From Silene conica (taxonomy: Eukaryota; Streptophyta; Magnoliopsida; Caryophyllales; Caryophyllaceae), in the NCBI GenBank assembly GCA_029255685.2, contig CM055319.2:27561568-27625567 (forward strand): a stretch of 64,000 bases of DNA. Reading direction: 5' to 3'. The translations under genes and the position numbers were made by a program. The notes below the pieces were generated by a model. The model worked only from the letters and a program-made list of their open reading frames with translations, was not told the origin of the DNA and did not search any database. Position 1 is the stretch's first letter. Each line of letters opens with the position of its first letter. Positions 10,144 through 20,757 of this stretch are shown here, in pieces.

Positions 10144-12759
10144 CTATCCGCTAAAGATGCGGAAAATATCAGACCACGGCTTTTGACGACATGCCGTAGT
10201 CTCCACGGTGTTCTCTTGATTAGCAAAACACATCTTCTTCCCGCCGTCGCAAAGCATATGCGACGACCTCTCCTCTTGAGCCTGCCTCCTCTTCTTCTTT
10301 TCTTTCCGATCCGCGACATCTGGATCTTCATCTTCCTTATAGCTCAAGCATCCCATTCCTCCTCTCTGGACCACGGCTTCCTTCACTTTGGGCTTCCCCA
10401 AACCAATTCCTGCACTAGCCACGATAGAAGTGTCCTCCATATTGCTCCCAATCTGGGGCGGAGGTGTAAAAACAGATACAGGAATAGGCAATAAAGTAGG
10501 AGAAGTGGTGATGACCTCGTACTTCTTCTTAGAAGTGATAGCATTACAAGTGATGGGGGTCATAACATCCTTCTTCCTATAAGATAGGCCATATATAATA
10601 GAATGCTTCCCTACTTTAAAGGTCAGAGTCCCAGAGCCTACATCTATAATGGCTCCTGCAGTGTGGAGGAAAGGTCTTCCTAGTATTATAGGTATATGGG
10701 CATCCTCTGGGATGTCCAAAACTACGAAGTCAACTGGGAAGAAAAACCTGTCAATACGCACAGGGATGTTTTCCAACACCCCTACGGGCTCCATAGATGT
10801 ACGATCTGCCATCTGGACAGTCATGCTGGTTGCTGCAAATTCGGTCATTCCTAATTTTAAGGCAACGCTTAGGGGCACGACACTTATACTGGCACCTAAG
10901 TCGCATAATACCTTCTTTACTGGGAAGGTTCCTATATTGCAGGGGACAGAAAAACTACCAGGGTCCTCTAATTTGTGAGGGGCAATAACATGTGATAAAA
11001 AGCTAGATGACTCTTCAGTGAGGGCCACCGACTCAACCTTATCTAAAGACCTCTTTCTTGACAAAAGCTGTCTCATAAATTTAAGATATGAAGGAACCTG
11101 TTGGACTAATTCTAGAAACGGAACTTGAACATTTAATGAACGAATTACGTCTTTAAATTTGTCAAAAGATACCTGATCCTTCGAGGGTATGAGTCTTTCT
11201 GGGAAAGGAGGGGCTGAAGATTCAGTATTTGCAGCCCTTTTCAGAAACCTAGGGGTCTTGTCACCCCGGAAAAGAAAATCCCTTAAGTTATTCGGCAATT
11301 CGGGACGAAAAGGGGCTTCTGATTCTGCCTCGGTGGTCGGTCGACCATCTTCCTCGGTCGGTCGACCACTCTCCTGTTCAGCGAGAATTTTCGGATTCTG
11401 CTCTGTGGTCGGTCGACCTGGATCCTGGGTCGGTCGACCTTCCTCGCTGCTACTCGGCTGTTTTTCTCTCTCGACCCCCACTTTAGCTCCGCTTCGTAGG
11501 GATATGATGTTTAGAGTCTCTTTTTTCTGGTCCGTTTTGGTCGGAAGTTGACCCGGAGCCCTAGTATCATTCTTGCCCACAATTTGAGCAATCTGAGATT
11601 CTAACATCTTCATCCCTGCCTCTCTAGCCTGTGACTCCTTCTGAACCAACCCAATAAGATTTTGGATAAGAGTGTCTGTGTTGGGTGGTGGATTTGAAGG
11701 TGGTTGAGGGTTGAAGGGTGGTTTTTGGAAACCTTGCTTATGTGGGGGAATATATGTGAAATTTTGCTGAGGTTGCATATGTTGCGGGTTAAGAACATTC
11801 TGGCTTGTCCACCTCAGGTTGGGATGGACATTATTATTATTTGGGTCATAGAAATTGTTCCCACGATAGTGTTGAAAAGCGGCACATGTCTCATTGGATG
11901 AAGTACAGAATTTTGACACGTGCCCTTCTCCACCGTACCTCTCACAAGCAAAGGGTCCGTCCTGAACGGCGTTCACCTGGTAAATTCCTCCCTTGCTCCC
12001 ACTTCCTAGGTCGAATTTCCCTCCAGCCTCTAGTTTTTCCAACTTGGCCGTCAAGGCCTCAATAGCTGCTAGGTTATATTCAGATTTCCTTTGATTGCCT
12101 CTGGAAGTTCCATGTTCAGCACGGTGTACAGCAACATCTTCTATCAATTTGAGACCTTTAGTCTCTCCGGAATTATCTTGGAGTCTCCCATTAGCTGCAG
12201 CATCTAGATAAGCCCTGTTGTCATCGTAAAGGCCATTGTAGAACTGGTTACAAAGAAACCATTGTTCGAATCCGTGGTGTGGTATGGATCGAACAAGTCT
12301 CTTGAACCTGTCCCATTCCTCACTAAAGTCCTCATTGGGGCCTTGTTTAAAATTTGTAATCTGCGCCCTTAAAGCATTAGTCTTGGATGCAGAATAGTAT
12401 TTCCTGTAGAATGCTAAGGCTAGGGTGTTCCAATCCGTGACTCCCGCAGTAGTGCGGTCCAAATCTCTGTACCATTCCCTCGTAGCGTCCCTAAGAGAGA
12501 AGATAAACATGGTCTGCTTAATCTGGTCCTGCGTCACTCCTTCTGGGGATGCAATAGAGCATATGTAATCTGTGAAGATTTCAATATGCTTTGCACAATC
12601 CTCATTGGCCGAGCCTCCAAATTGGTTTCTTTCAACCATAGTAATATAGGCAGGCTTGGCCTCGAATGGCTTCCCAGTACCTGCAGGTAAGGTGAACCCT
12701 TTGTATAGGTCCTTTGCCTGAGGCATGGAGTGACTGGCAATAGTAGCTTCCTCTGTCAT
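10144..12759 (-). CDS. Gag-protease polyprotein of E2, 871 aa
   Basis: One open minus-strand frame. Residues about 75-190 form a Ty3-type gag (retrotrans_gag) domain with FSLRDATREWY and EEWDRFKRLVRSIPHHG; a zinc-knuckle-like cysteine/histidine region lies near residue 270, and the middle is low-complexity and rich in Pro/Gln/Asn. A retropepsin-like aspartic protease follows, with CDLGASISVVP (about 620) and IILGRPFLHTAGAIIDV (about 695). The frame stops after the protease in a charged tail, unlike the usual Gag-Pol. Two GRPTxxxGRPT peptides (about residues 440-475) are the translated form of the paired GC-rich motif. The family's Gag builds virus-like particles in the cytoplasm and the protease matures them. 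It looks whole as a gag-protease unit. Confidence 0.9.
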   Translation of the reverse strand: MTEEATIASHSMPQAKDLYKGFTLPAGTGKPFEAKPAYITMVERNQFGGSANEDCAKHIEIFTDYICSIASPEGVTQDQIKQTMFIFSLRDATREWYRDLDRTTAGVTDWNTLALAFYRKYYSASKTNALRAQITNFKQGPNEDFSEEWDRFKRLVRSIPHHGFEQWFLCNQFYNGLYDDNRAYLDAAANGRLQDNSGETKGLKLIEDVAVHRAEHGTSRGNQRKSEYNLAAIEALTAKLEKLEAGGKFDLGSGSKGGIYQVNAVQDGPFACERYGGEGHVSKFCTSSNETCAAFQHYRGNNFYDPNNNNVHPNLRWTSQNVLNPQHMQPQQNFTYIPPHKQGFQKPPFNPQPPSNPPPNTDTLIQNLIGLVQKESQAREAGMKMLESQIAQIVGKNDTRAPGQLPTKTDQKKETLNIISLRSGAKVGVEREKQPSSSEEGRPTQDPGRPTTEQNPKILAEQESGRPTEEDGRPTTEAESEAPFRPELPNNLRDFLFRGDKTPRFLKRAANTESSAPPFPERLIPSKDQVSFDKFKDVIRSLNVQVPFLELVQQVPSYLKFMRQLLSRKRSLDKVESVALTEESSSFLSHVIAPHKLEDPGSFSVPCNIGTFPVKKVLCDLGASISVVPLSVALKLGMTEFAATSMTVQMADRTSMEPVGVLENIPVRIDRFFFPVDFVVLDIPEDAHIPIILGRPFLHTAGAIIDVGSGTLTFKVGKHSIIYGLSYRKKDVMTPITCNAITSKKKYEVITTSPTLLPIPVSVFTPPPQIGSNMEDTSIVASAGIGLGKPKVKEAVVQRGGMGCLSYKEDEDPDVADRKEKKKRRQAQEERSSHMLCDGGKKMCFANQENTVETTACRQKPWSDIFRIFSG

Positions 12760-13133
12760 GTTTTCTTCTTCTTTTGGAAAAACTGGAAAGTAGGAAAAAG
12801 GTGGTGTTCTTGGTGAAAGTGGATTGTTGGGTGAATTTGGTTGTGAAGGTGGCGTTTTTGGTGATGATGGTTGTTCAAAAATGTCTTCTTGGAATAGGGA
12901 AGATGGTGAACCTCCTTCCTGATTCGCTAGAAGTTGCTTTCTCCTTTATCTAAGAGTCCTCTCAAGCTCGTGGTCAAGTGGTAGGAGTTCTCCTTGAACT
13001 GACCTGCGCATAAGATGGAAACTACAAGAAAATGGTGAGAAGGTTTAAGGAACAAAAAGTTCCTTAAACAAAGAGAAACAAAAACAAAAACAATAAACAC
13101 TGGCGTCACCTCCCCGGCAACGGCGCCAAAATT
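12760..13133 (-). other. 5' leader of E2
   Basis: The short leader between the LTR and the gag start has the primer site at its upstream end and no other recognisable feature; a 60-codon frame at 12927-13109 has no known domain. Confidence 0.6.
13111..13128 (-). other. Primer-binding site of E2 (tRNA-Asp type)
   Basis: On the minus strand TGGCGCCGTTGCCGGGGA lies a few bases after the 5' LTR end, the same site as in E1 at 35235. The TGGCGCCG start matches the 3' end of plant tRNA-Asp plus CCA, as known for Athila-type elements; the tRNA identity is from memory of the family. Confidence 0.8.
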
Positions 13134-13497
13134 TGATGCCCGTCGTTGAGGGTACCAAAGATAAAATTTATAATTCCTAACTTTAACAATAGATAGTGAA
13201 AGTCAGGGTCGAACCACAAGGAGGTGGGGAATGTTTATTGTTTGATGTTAATGTTTTAAGGTAAGAATTTTGGGGGTTTGTTTGTTGATTACTAATTCTA
13301 GAAACAAAGATAAAAATAAAACAAGAAAAATAAAGATGAGATTAAAACTATATTAAAAGAGATGCTAGGATGTTTGGGTAATAAATAGCTAAGGTAAAAT
13401 AAATCCTAAGGTCAACATGTATTACAGTCGCGTAAGGGGTGTAACATATCCTTTCGGTCTATGGTACCTAATAGCTCCTTTCGGCCTATGCTATTAG

Positions 13498-14653
13498 TGT
13501 TGGAGTAAGTGTCCTCGACAATAATGTGATCACGTCAATTATATTAATTATATTGACAAATCTCTAGAAAAGAATATTCATGGGATGATTCTTATCATAA
13601 GTCAACTGGTCAACATTAATCGGTAATGATTGGCTTGCTAGAGTTTGACATTACTGTCGTAATGACGGTGGTGACCAGTTGATCCCTTTAGGTCACACCT
13701 TTAGGACAGCTATCTCAATATTAAATGTAACAACTGTATATTGATACGAGTTGATACATTTCTAGATTGTGAAGAAAAGAGGAGATAATTTATAATTAAG
13801 ATTGTAAATTATATTAGTGATCGAAATGTCATCACTATCAATTATTTGTTTAATGAAACATAATAATTAAAATGAATGAATCCATTAAACTACAATTGTT
13901 GTAGTTATAGAATGCGATTAAATAATTATATGAAATTATTTAATTAACAAATTTACGATGAAAAGGTTTAAAATGTTAAACTACGTAAATAATATAATCC
14001 TAATGTTAAGTCACGGATGGGATCCGTTTTGGTCTTAGTGACCGTGTGATATGTCACACTTAGACCTACACATTTTACATATTAACATTATGTAATAGGA
14101 ACATTAGGATGACATGCATTTAAGACAATGGAGCATGCTTGAGACATTTGAGAGGATTGAGAGCAACCCCATTGGGCACTCTCACCTCACTCTCGGCCGA
14201 AGCAAAAGGAGCAACAAAAGAGAGATTTGGTTGCTCACAACATTCATTCAATCACTAATTAGGGTTTGTTTTTGAGAGAGAAAAACATAAGAAAAGAAAG
14301 AAAAATAATTCCTTCTTGCATAACCCTAGCCGTGTGCCTCTAACAATCTAGTGAGCTTGTGTGTTGGTTCTAGCAAAACAATATACAAACATTGAGAGTT
14401 AGTGTGTCTTGGTGTTCATCTTTTGGAGGCCATCATCTCTTTGAAGGTTCAAGGAGGATCATCCACACATTAAGCTCAAGAACAAGTGAAGAAGGTGACT
14501 TCACTTGTGCCCTTATTTTGCCGAGATATCCAATGTAAGGGAGCTCATTCTTACTCCTTAAATCTCATCATAATCTCTAGTTAAGCATGCTAAAGATCTA
14601 TAATTTATATGATAAAATAAAACTAGTATGACTATAGGTATACGAACCTTGCA
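13498..14653 (+). repeat. 5' LTR of copia 1
   Basis: It runs from TGTTGGAGTAAGTG to CGAACCTTGCA, 1156 bp, and is followed after two bases by the primer-binding site. Confidence 0.96.
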
Positions 14654-14655
14654 AT

Positions 14656-14667
14656 TGGTATCAGAGC
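14656..14667 (+). other. Primer-binding site of copia 1 (tRNA-iMet)
   Basis: TGGTATCAGAGC is the standard plant initiator-methionine tRNA primer site and lies two bases after the LTR. Confidence 0.93.
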
Positions 14668-16448
14668 TCTTGTTGTTGCATGCTTAATCGGTTTATAGTT
14701 TTTCCGAGTTTTTGAGACTTAAAACAAAACTAAAATTTAAAGACCCTAATATACATCACTCGAATTTTTGGCATGTAAATTAAATCTGGTCCTAAAATGT
14801 TTTTAGGTTATATGATAATTTATGAGATTTAATATATTGTTCATTATTAAGATTTTAATCGTTTAAATGCATTTTTATGAAAAATCGAGTTAAATGATTA
14901 AAATAGAAAGAAAGATGTTTCTAGCCTTGCAATTTTCACACGACCTCACATGCTAATTTTACTTAATGTATGTAAAATTATGGTACAATATGACTTTGTA
15001 TAACATGTTTTACGATTTAATTGTTAAAACCGTAAAAAGAGGTAATTTGGCCATTTATATATGATATTTCGAAATTTATTTCGCTTAAAAATGACCAAAT
15101 TTTTACATTATAAATATTCAAGTAATATTTTCAGAATGTTAGTGAAAATGAAAATCCAAAATTTCGAATTTTTATAATTATTTGGATTTAATTCGTAAAT
15201 GTTATACATTTTAAAGGCTTATGAACAATGTTAATATAATTAAAGTGTTAATTATTATCAAAATTATTTATGACTAATTTTGAATCCTAAAATGTGTTGG
15301 GATATTTTTAGAACATAATTTGTGTATGTTTTAATTTATGCATTTTTAAAAGGAGTTAAAAATGCTAAAATCTCATAAAACCGGGTTAATTTCGACATAA
15401 AAGAGTTATTAGGGCGATTTGGCATTAAAATGAACATATTTATAACATGTTTTATTGCTGCGTTTTTCTTATGAATGTCATTTTATATTACATTATTTTG
15501 AATCATGTAATTATTCTAGTATGGCCTTAGTTTTAAATTGGTTTTTCCCGTAATGTAAGGGGTTACCAATTCGGTTGTAATTTTGTGATCTCGTATCACC
15601 CAATTGTAATTTAATTTCTATTTTATAATGTATAAAGTAGACTAGAAAAGTTGTAATATTTGTATAATCCGGAGTTCCTTGAAGACGGTGCCATTCGGAA
15701 AGGAGTTCCGATCAAGACGGTGTTTGCCTCGATTTGCGTGCCTCGTCAAGATCAAGGGACCAAAGGAGTTGGTTTCCGAATTTGTACTCTTGTTGTTTCT
15801 TTTCTAGGATAAGGCCATACTAGGAATTTATCGCTTGCTTTATTTTGTTTTAATATGTTGCATGCATAGCCAAATCGCCATTAACATGTCATGCATTTCG
15901 AGTATCGGGTCTTCAACGTATCAATTTTATTATCGATAATTCACCTAAATTAGTTCACTTAAAAGGAGATAGATAATAATTGATAAGATCTCTTACGTTT
16001 AAAATATTGAGACTTAGCCTTACCAAAGAGTATGGACCCATGAATCCCTTCTTCACAAATATGTAGGCTCGGCTATACCGGGGTACTAAAATTGTCACGT
16101 TGGGTAAGTGGGGTAATGACGATTACACCTTGAAATTTGGTCGATCTCAACGAAGGTATTCGTAACCGTAGTTGCAATAAGTTCGGGCTATAGATAATTT
16201 TAAGAAAATTGTCGACCGAGAGTTCTAAGAGTAGAACCGATTAAAGGGTTAATCCACCAAATTATACCAATACGGGTTGAATCGGCTACACCGTGCCCGG
16301 ATTAGTATGGGTTTGGGTCTCGGGTTTATTTACTTAATTGTGTAAGAGATCGTTAAGTAAATACTTAACTTGTTTAAAACGTTTAACAAGTTTTTAATGA
16401 TGAACGTTAATTTTCCTTCATTTCCGTTTTTGTAGTTAATTTATCGCA
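14668..16448 (+). other. Long AT-rich leader of copia 1
   Basis: The 1.8 kb between the primer site and the pol start is AT-rich and contains no long plus-strand frame. In the related copia element at 47246-60099 the corresponding protein begins with a gag domain of about 240 residues; nothing like it is recognised here. Confidence 0.75.
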
Positions 16449-19400
16449 ATGGATTCATTCAACCCTATCACTATTGATTCTTGTCATAATGTTTTCGACG
16501 ATATTTGCAACCAAAACAACATTGATACTACTAGAGAAGTTCATTTCGGAACGGGTCCGGATGGCAGTATTAACTTCATTTCTTCTCTCCCACCTCCCAA
16601 AGGTTCATTTCTTGACACGGCTTATATTGATGAGCTAAATGAAGAAATGGACGCCTTATACTTGAAGGAAAGAGCTTATGATGAAGCTAGTGGGAGTTCT
16701 AGCAAGAAAGGTCTTGCAAAGAATAAAAGGAAGAAGAGAAAGTTAGAGAAAGGGCGATGCCACTATTGTAGTGTCATGGGCCATTGGAGGAGGAATTGCC
16801 CCAAGTACTTACGTCATATCCAAGAAGGTCTTGTGATCCCGTTAGGTAATTCCAAATCTGAAATTTTTGTTATTGACATAAATTTTACATCCAACACATC
16901 ATGGGTATTGGATACCGGATGTGGTTCTCACCTTTGTAATCGTTTGCAGGGTTTAAGAGAAGTGGAGAAGGCAGACAAGGGTGATATGGATCTCCGACTT
17001 GGAAATGGAGCTCGGGTAGCGGCCACTTCAAAAGGAACTTGCACTCTTGCCTTAACGAGTGGATATGAGCTCAAACTCAATAATTGTTATTTTGTACCGT
17101 CTCTTTCCAAAAACATTATTTCTGTCGCAATGTTAGACATTGAAGGATATGATTTTTCCATTAAAAACAATTGTTGTGTAATTTCAAAGAATGACATGGT
17201 TGTTGGCCGTGCCAATTCTATTAATGGAATCTATGTTTTGGAAACTTCCGACTCGTCTAATAATGTCTACAACGTCAATAACAAAAGAATTAAAACAAAT
17301 GATCCAAATGAATCATATGTTTGGCATTGTCGACTTGGTCACATAAATGAGAATCGCATTAAAAGATTGGTAAAGACCAACATAATTAAGCCATTCGAAT
17401 ATGAATCTTATGGTACATGCGAGGCTTGCCTTCTAGGAAAGATGACTCGTAACCCCTTTAGTGGTAAAGGGACACGAGCAAGTGAGTTATTGGGACTTAT
17501 ACATACGGATGTGTGCGGACCATTATCTATCACCGCTAGAGGCAACTATGACTATTTCATCACCTTCACCGATGATTTAAGTAGGTATGGATATATCTAC
17601 TTAATGAAGCATAAGAGTGAAGCTTTTACGAAATTTAAAGAATTTCAGAATGAAGTAGAGAACCAACTCGATAGGAAGATTAAAACATTACGATCCGATC
17701 GTGGTGGAGAATATCTTAGTAATGAATTTGATTCACATCTAAAGAAATGTGGCATTGTGTCACAACTTTCACCTCCAGGAACACCACAACTTAATGGTGT
17801 AGCTGAAAGGAGGAATCGAACCTTATTGGATATGGTCCGATCAATGATGAGCCAAACTAATTTACCCAATTCATTTTGGGGATTTGCGATCCTCACCGCC
17901 ATCAAATCGTTGAACAATAGTCCAACGAAAGCGACCGATAAGACTCCATATGAGATGTGGAAAGGAAAGGTTCCCAACTTATCCTATATGAAGATATGGG
18001 GGTGCGATGCTTATGTCAAGTCGAAAAACGATGACAAACTCGCACCAAGATCCGAAAAATGCATATTTGTTGGTTATCCAACCACCTCTCGTGGCTACCA
18101 CTTTTACAAACCTCAAGAAAACAAAGTGTTTGTGTCTTCTGAGGCTGTCTTCTTAGAAAAGGAGTTTATTTCTAAGAGACAGAGTGGGAGAAATTTTGAA
18201 CTTAATGAAGTTCGAGAAGTTCAAGAGCCACAAACTGAAGCTGAGACTGAAGAAGATGTTCCTTCTTCATCCACTTCGGTACCTATTCCACCTAGGAGGT
18301 CGAGTAGGGTCCCACATCAACCTGATAGGTATGTTGGACTTATCGAGGAAGATGGTAGCCTGGACGTTTTACTTTTGGAAAGTGACGAGCCTACCACTTA
18401 CAAAGCTGCAATCTCTAGTCCCGACTCCATAAAATGGCATGAGGCCATGGTATCTGAAATGGATTCTATGCATCAAAACCAAGTATGGGACTTGGTAGAC
18501 TTGACTAAGGAGATGAGACCTCTCCAATGCAAGTGGATCTTCAAGGTGAAGAATGGCATAGAAGGACATGACGATGTCTATAAAGCCAGGCTAGTAGCTA
18601 AGGGTTTTTCCCAAGTCCAAGGTCTTCATTATGATGAAACCTTTGCTCCGGTAGCCATGCTAAGATCCATTAGGATAATGTTAGCGATTGCCGCATTTCA
18701 TGACTATGAAGTGTGGCAAATGGATGTCAAAACCGCCTTCTTAAATGGGCATTTAAAGGAGGATGTGTATATGATACAACCCGAAGGTTTTGAAGATCCT
18801 AAAAATCCTAACAAGGTATGCAAGCTTAAGAAGTCCATCTATGGTCTTAAGCAAGCATCAAGGAGTTGGAATCATCGCTTCAATGAAGTCATAAAAGAAA
18901 ATGGTTTCACTCGAAGTGTCGAGGAACCTTGTCTATATATGAAGTTCAGTGGGAGCAATGTTGTATTCCTGATCTTGTATGTGGATGACATACTGCTCAT
19001 TGGAAATGATGTTCCAATGCTTTCATCAGTGAAAGGATGGTTAGGTAACCATTTTCAGATGAAAGATCTAGGAAATGCACAATGCATATTAGGTATCCGG
19101 ATCTATAGAGATAGATCCAAGAGGATATTGGCACTAAGTCAAGAACCTTACATCGATAAGATTCTTCGACGGTTCAGCATGGGAAATTCCAAGAGAGGGT
19201 TTATCCCCATGGGAAGTGGCATTATATTGAGAAAGTCTCAATCACCCACAGAGCCCAAGGATGTTGAACGCATGAAAACGATCCCTTATGCTTCCGCCGT
19301 GGGATCTATCATGTACGCCATGATATGCACTCGTCCTGATGTCTCGTATGCTTTGAGCATGACTAGTAGATATCAAGCAAATCCAGGTGAAAGTCACTGG

Positions 19401-19964
19401 ATTGCTGTCAAGAACATCCTTAAGTACTTAAGAAGAACTAAGGATTCATACTTAGTGTTTGGAGGGGAAGAAGATTTATGTGTAAAGGGTTACACAGATG
19501 CAAGCTTCCAAACAGATAAAGACGATTTTAAATCCCAGGCTGGATTTGTCTTTATCTTGAATGGTGGTGCCATTAGTTGGAAGAGCTTCAAAGAACCAGT
19601 CGTTGCGGATTCTACAACGGAAGCAGAGTACATTGCAGCATCAGAAGCTGCTAAAGAGGCAGTATGGATAAGGCAATTTATCGAGGGACTAAGGGTAGTT
19701 CCAAATGCTGAAGATCCTATCACCCTGTACTGTGATAACAGTGGTGCTGTCTTTCAGGCTAAGGAGCCGAAGTCTAGTAATAAGTCTAGACATGTACCAA
19801 GAAAATATCATGTAATACGGGATTTCATTGATAGGAAGGAAATAGCGATATGTAAGGTTGGGACAGACGATAATGTGGCTGATCCTTTAACCAAACCCTT
19901 GTCGCAAGCTAAGCATGATTCTCATGCTCGTTCTATGGGTCTTAAGAGTTTACCCAATGTGTAA
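16449..19964 (+). CDS. Copia polyprotein: zinc knuckle, protease, integrase, RT, RNase H (1171 aa)
   Basis: The single frame begins at the first ATG after the leader. Domains in order: a CCHC zinc knuckle CHYCSVMGHWRRNC at about 104; a copia protease with WVLDTGCGSHLC at about 152; the pre-integrase motif WHCRLGH at about 292; the integrase with HTDVCGPL (about 352), RSDRGGEY (about 416) and an NGVAERRNRT glutamate (about 452), a D,D-35-E arrangement; the reverse transcriptase with QMDVKTAFLNG and the catalytic YVDDILLIG (about 843); and RNase H with TDASF (about 1015), TEAEYIAASEAAKEAVW (about 1058) and YCDNSGA (about 1094). The protein copies element RNA into DNA and inserts it. It looks whole for these domains. 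Confidence 0.95.
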   Translation: MDSFNPITIDSCHNVFDDICNQNNIDTTREVHFGTGPDGSINFISSLPPPKGSFLDTAYIDELNEEMDALYLKERAYDEASGSSSKKGLAKNKRKKRKLEKGRCHYCSVMGHWRRNCPKYLRHIQEGLVIPLGNSKSEIFVIDINFTSNTSWVLDTGCGSHLCNRLQGLREVEKADKGDMDLRLGNGARVAATSKGTCTLALTSGYELKLNNCYFVPSLSKNIISVAMLDIEGYDFSIKNNCCVISKNDMVVGRANSINGIYVLETSDSSNNVYNVNNKRIKTNDPNESYVWHCRLGHINENRIKRLVKTNIIKPFEYESYGTCEACLLGKMTRNPFSGKGTRASELLGLIHTDVCGPLSITARGNYDYFITFTDDLSRYGYIYLMKHKSEAFTKFKEFQNEVENQLDRKIKTLRSDRGGEYLSNEFDSHLKKCGIVSQLSPPGTPQLNGVAERRNRTLLDMVRSMMSQTNLPNSFWGFAILTAIKSLNNSPTKATDKTPYEMWKGKVPNLSYMKIWGCDAYVKSKNDDKLAPRSEKCIFVGYPTTSRGYHFYKPQENKVFVSSEAVFLEKEFISKRQSGRNFELNEVREVQEPQTEAETEEDVPSSSTSVPIPPRRSSRVPHQPDRYVGLIEEDGSLDVLLLESDEPTTYKAAISSPDSIKWHEAMVSEMDSMHQNQVWDLVDLTKEMRPLQCKWIFKVKNGIEGHDDVYKARLVAKGFSQVQGLHYDETFAPVAMLRSIRIMLAIAAFHDYEVWQMDVKTAFLNGHLKEDVYMIQPEGFEDPKNPNKVCKLKKSIYGLKQASRSWNHRFNEVIKENGFTRSVEEPCLYMKFSGSNVVFLILYVDDILLIGNDVPMLSSVKGWLGNHFQMKDLGNAQCILGIRIYRDRSKRILALSQEPYIDKILRRFSMGNSKRGFIPMGSGIILRKSQSPTEPKDVERMKTIPYASAVGSIMYAMICTRPDVSYALSMTSRYQANPGESHWIAVKNILKYLRRTKDSYLVFGGEEDLCVKGYTDASFQTDKDDFKSQAGFVFILNGGAISWKSFKEPVVADSTTEAEYIAASEAAKEAVWIRQFIEGLRVVPNAEDPITLYCDNSGAVFQAKEPKSSNKSRHVPRKYHVIRDFIDRKEIAICKVGTDDNVADPLTKPLSQAKHDSHARSMGLKSLPNV

Positions 19965-20746
19965 CCGATTATGCGATATGAAATGAAAAATGTTGTTTTT
20001 ACGTTCATATAAGATAATCTCGTTCATCATTTAAAGTTTTATACAACTTGTTTATTTTATATACTTTGTTAAGTCCAACAGGATTGTAGGACAATTGTTG
20101 AACCCTGTTCAAGTGAACTGGATTAACTTAGTATTGCCCCTAGTCACTTATATGAGGTGACGTCTCGAAAGTGACTAGATTATGATGCGATTGATGGTGA
20201 GTTCTTACACCATAGAGTCATAAGGGATGACTAGTCGATCATATAGACAACTGTAAAGTACACTTGTGTCGGGCAGTGACCGCTTATAGAGTTCTTTAGA
20301 ATTCAATGGAGCCTGGTCGTGGCAAGAGCTGCTATATATATTCTTATGAGTCGATTCTTAGACTGGAGACTGGTTGCTCTAGAGGTAACATTATTCAGAA
20401 TGACTTTGATTTATATTCTACGATCTTCCGTAAAAGGGGTCAAATGGATATATTTTGGGTCACAATGGATGATGTTGACCAAGGAGAACAGTTGGAAAGA
20501 AATTGTTCTGCCCCTTGTCAGGGTTATCTTAAATCTCAAGGCCACTCGAGGAGTTGTGAACTGAAAATGCGTGGCCACGCTCGGAGACTGTCTATGGTAG
20601 ATAATTCCGGTCAAACAGTTACACTCCATGTCGAGAAAAACCACTATTGATTTGATCACGTGCAAGTACGACCTGAAAGACACCTTGCATTGAGTGGGAG
20701 ATGATGTAATAGAACAAGAGAATCGGTGATCCACACTTGTGAGGAC
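19965..20746 (+). other. 3' non-coding region of copia 1
   Basis: Nearly 800 bp lie between the pol stop and the polypurine tract. A 114-codon frame at 20306-20650 has no known domain and is judged to be chance. Confidence 0.6.
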
Positions 20747-20757
20747 AAGTGGGAGAT
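20747..20757 (+). other. Polypurine tract of copia 1
   Basis: AAGTGGGAGAT immediately precedes the 3' LTR start TGTTGGAG, the usual second-strand primer site of copia elements. Confidence 0.85.

Noticed and set aside
10388-11551. Plus-strand frames antisense to the E2 gag-protease
   Set aside because: They are shadows of the 871-codon minus-strand frame.
20306-20650. 114-codon frame after copia 1 pol
   Set aside because: It has no known domain, is overlapped by another-frame and antisense frames, and sits in the normal 3' non-coding stretch of the element.
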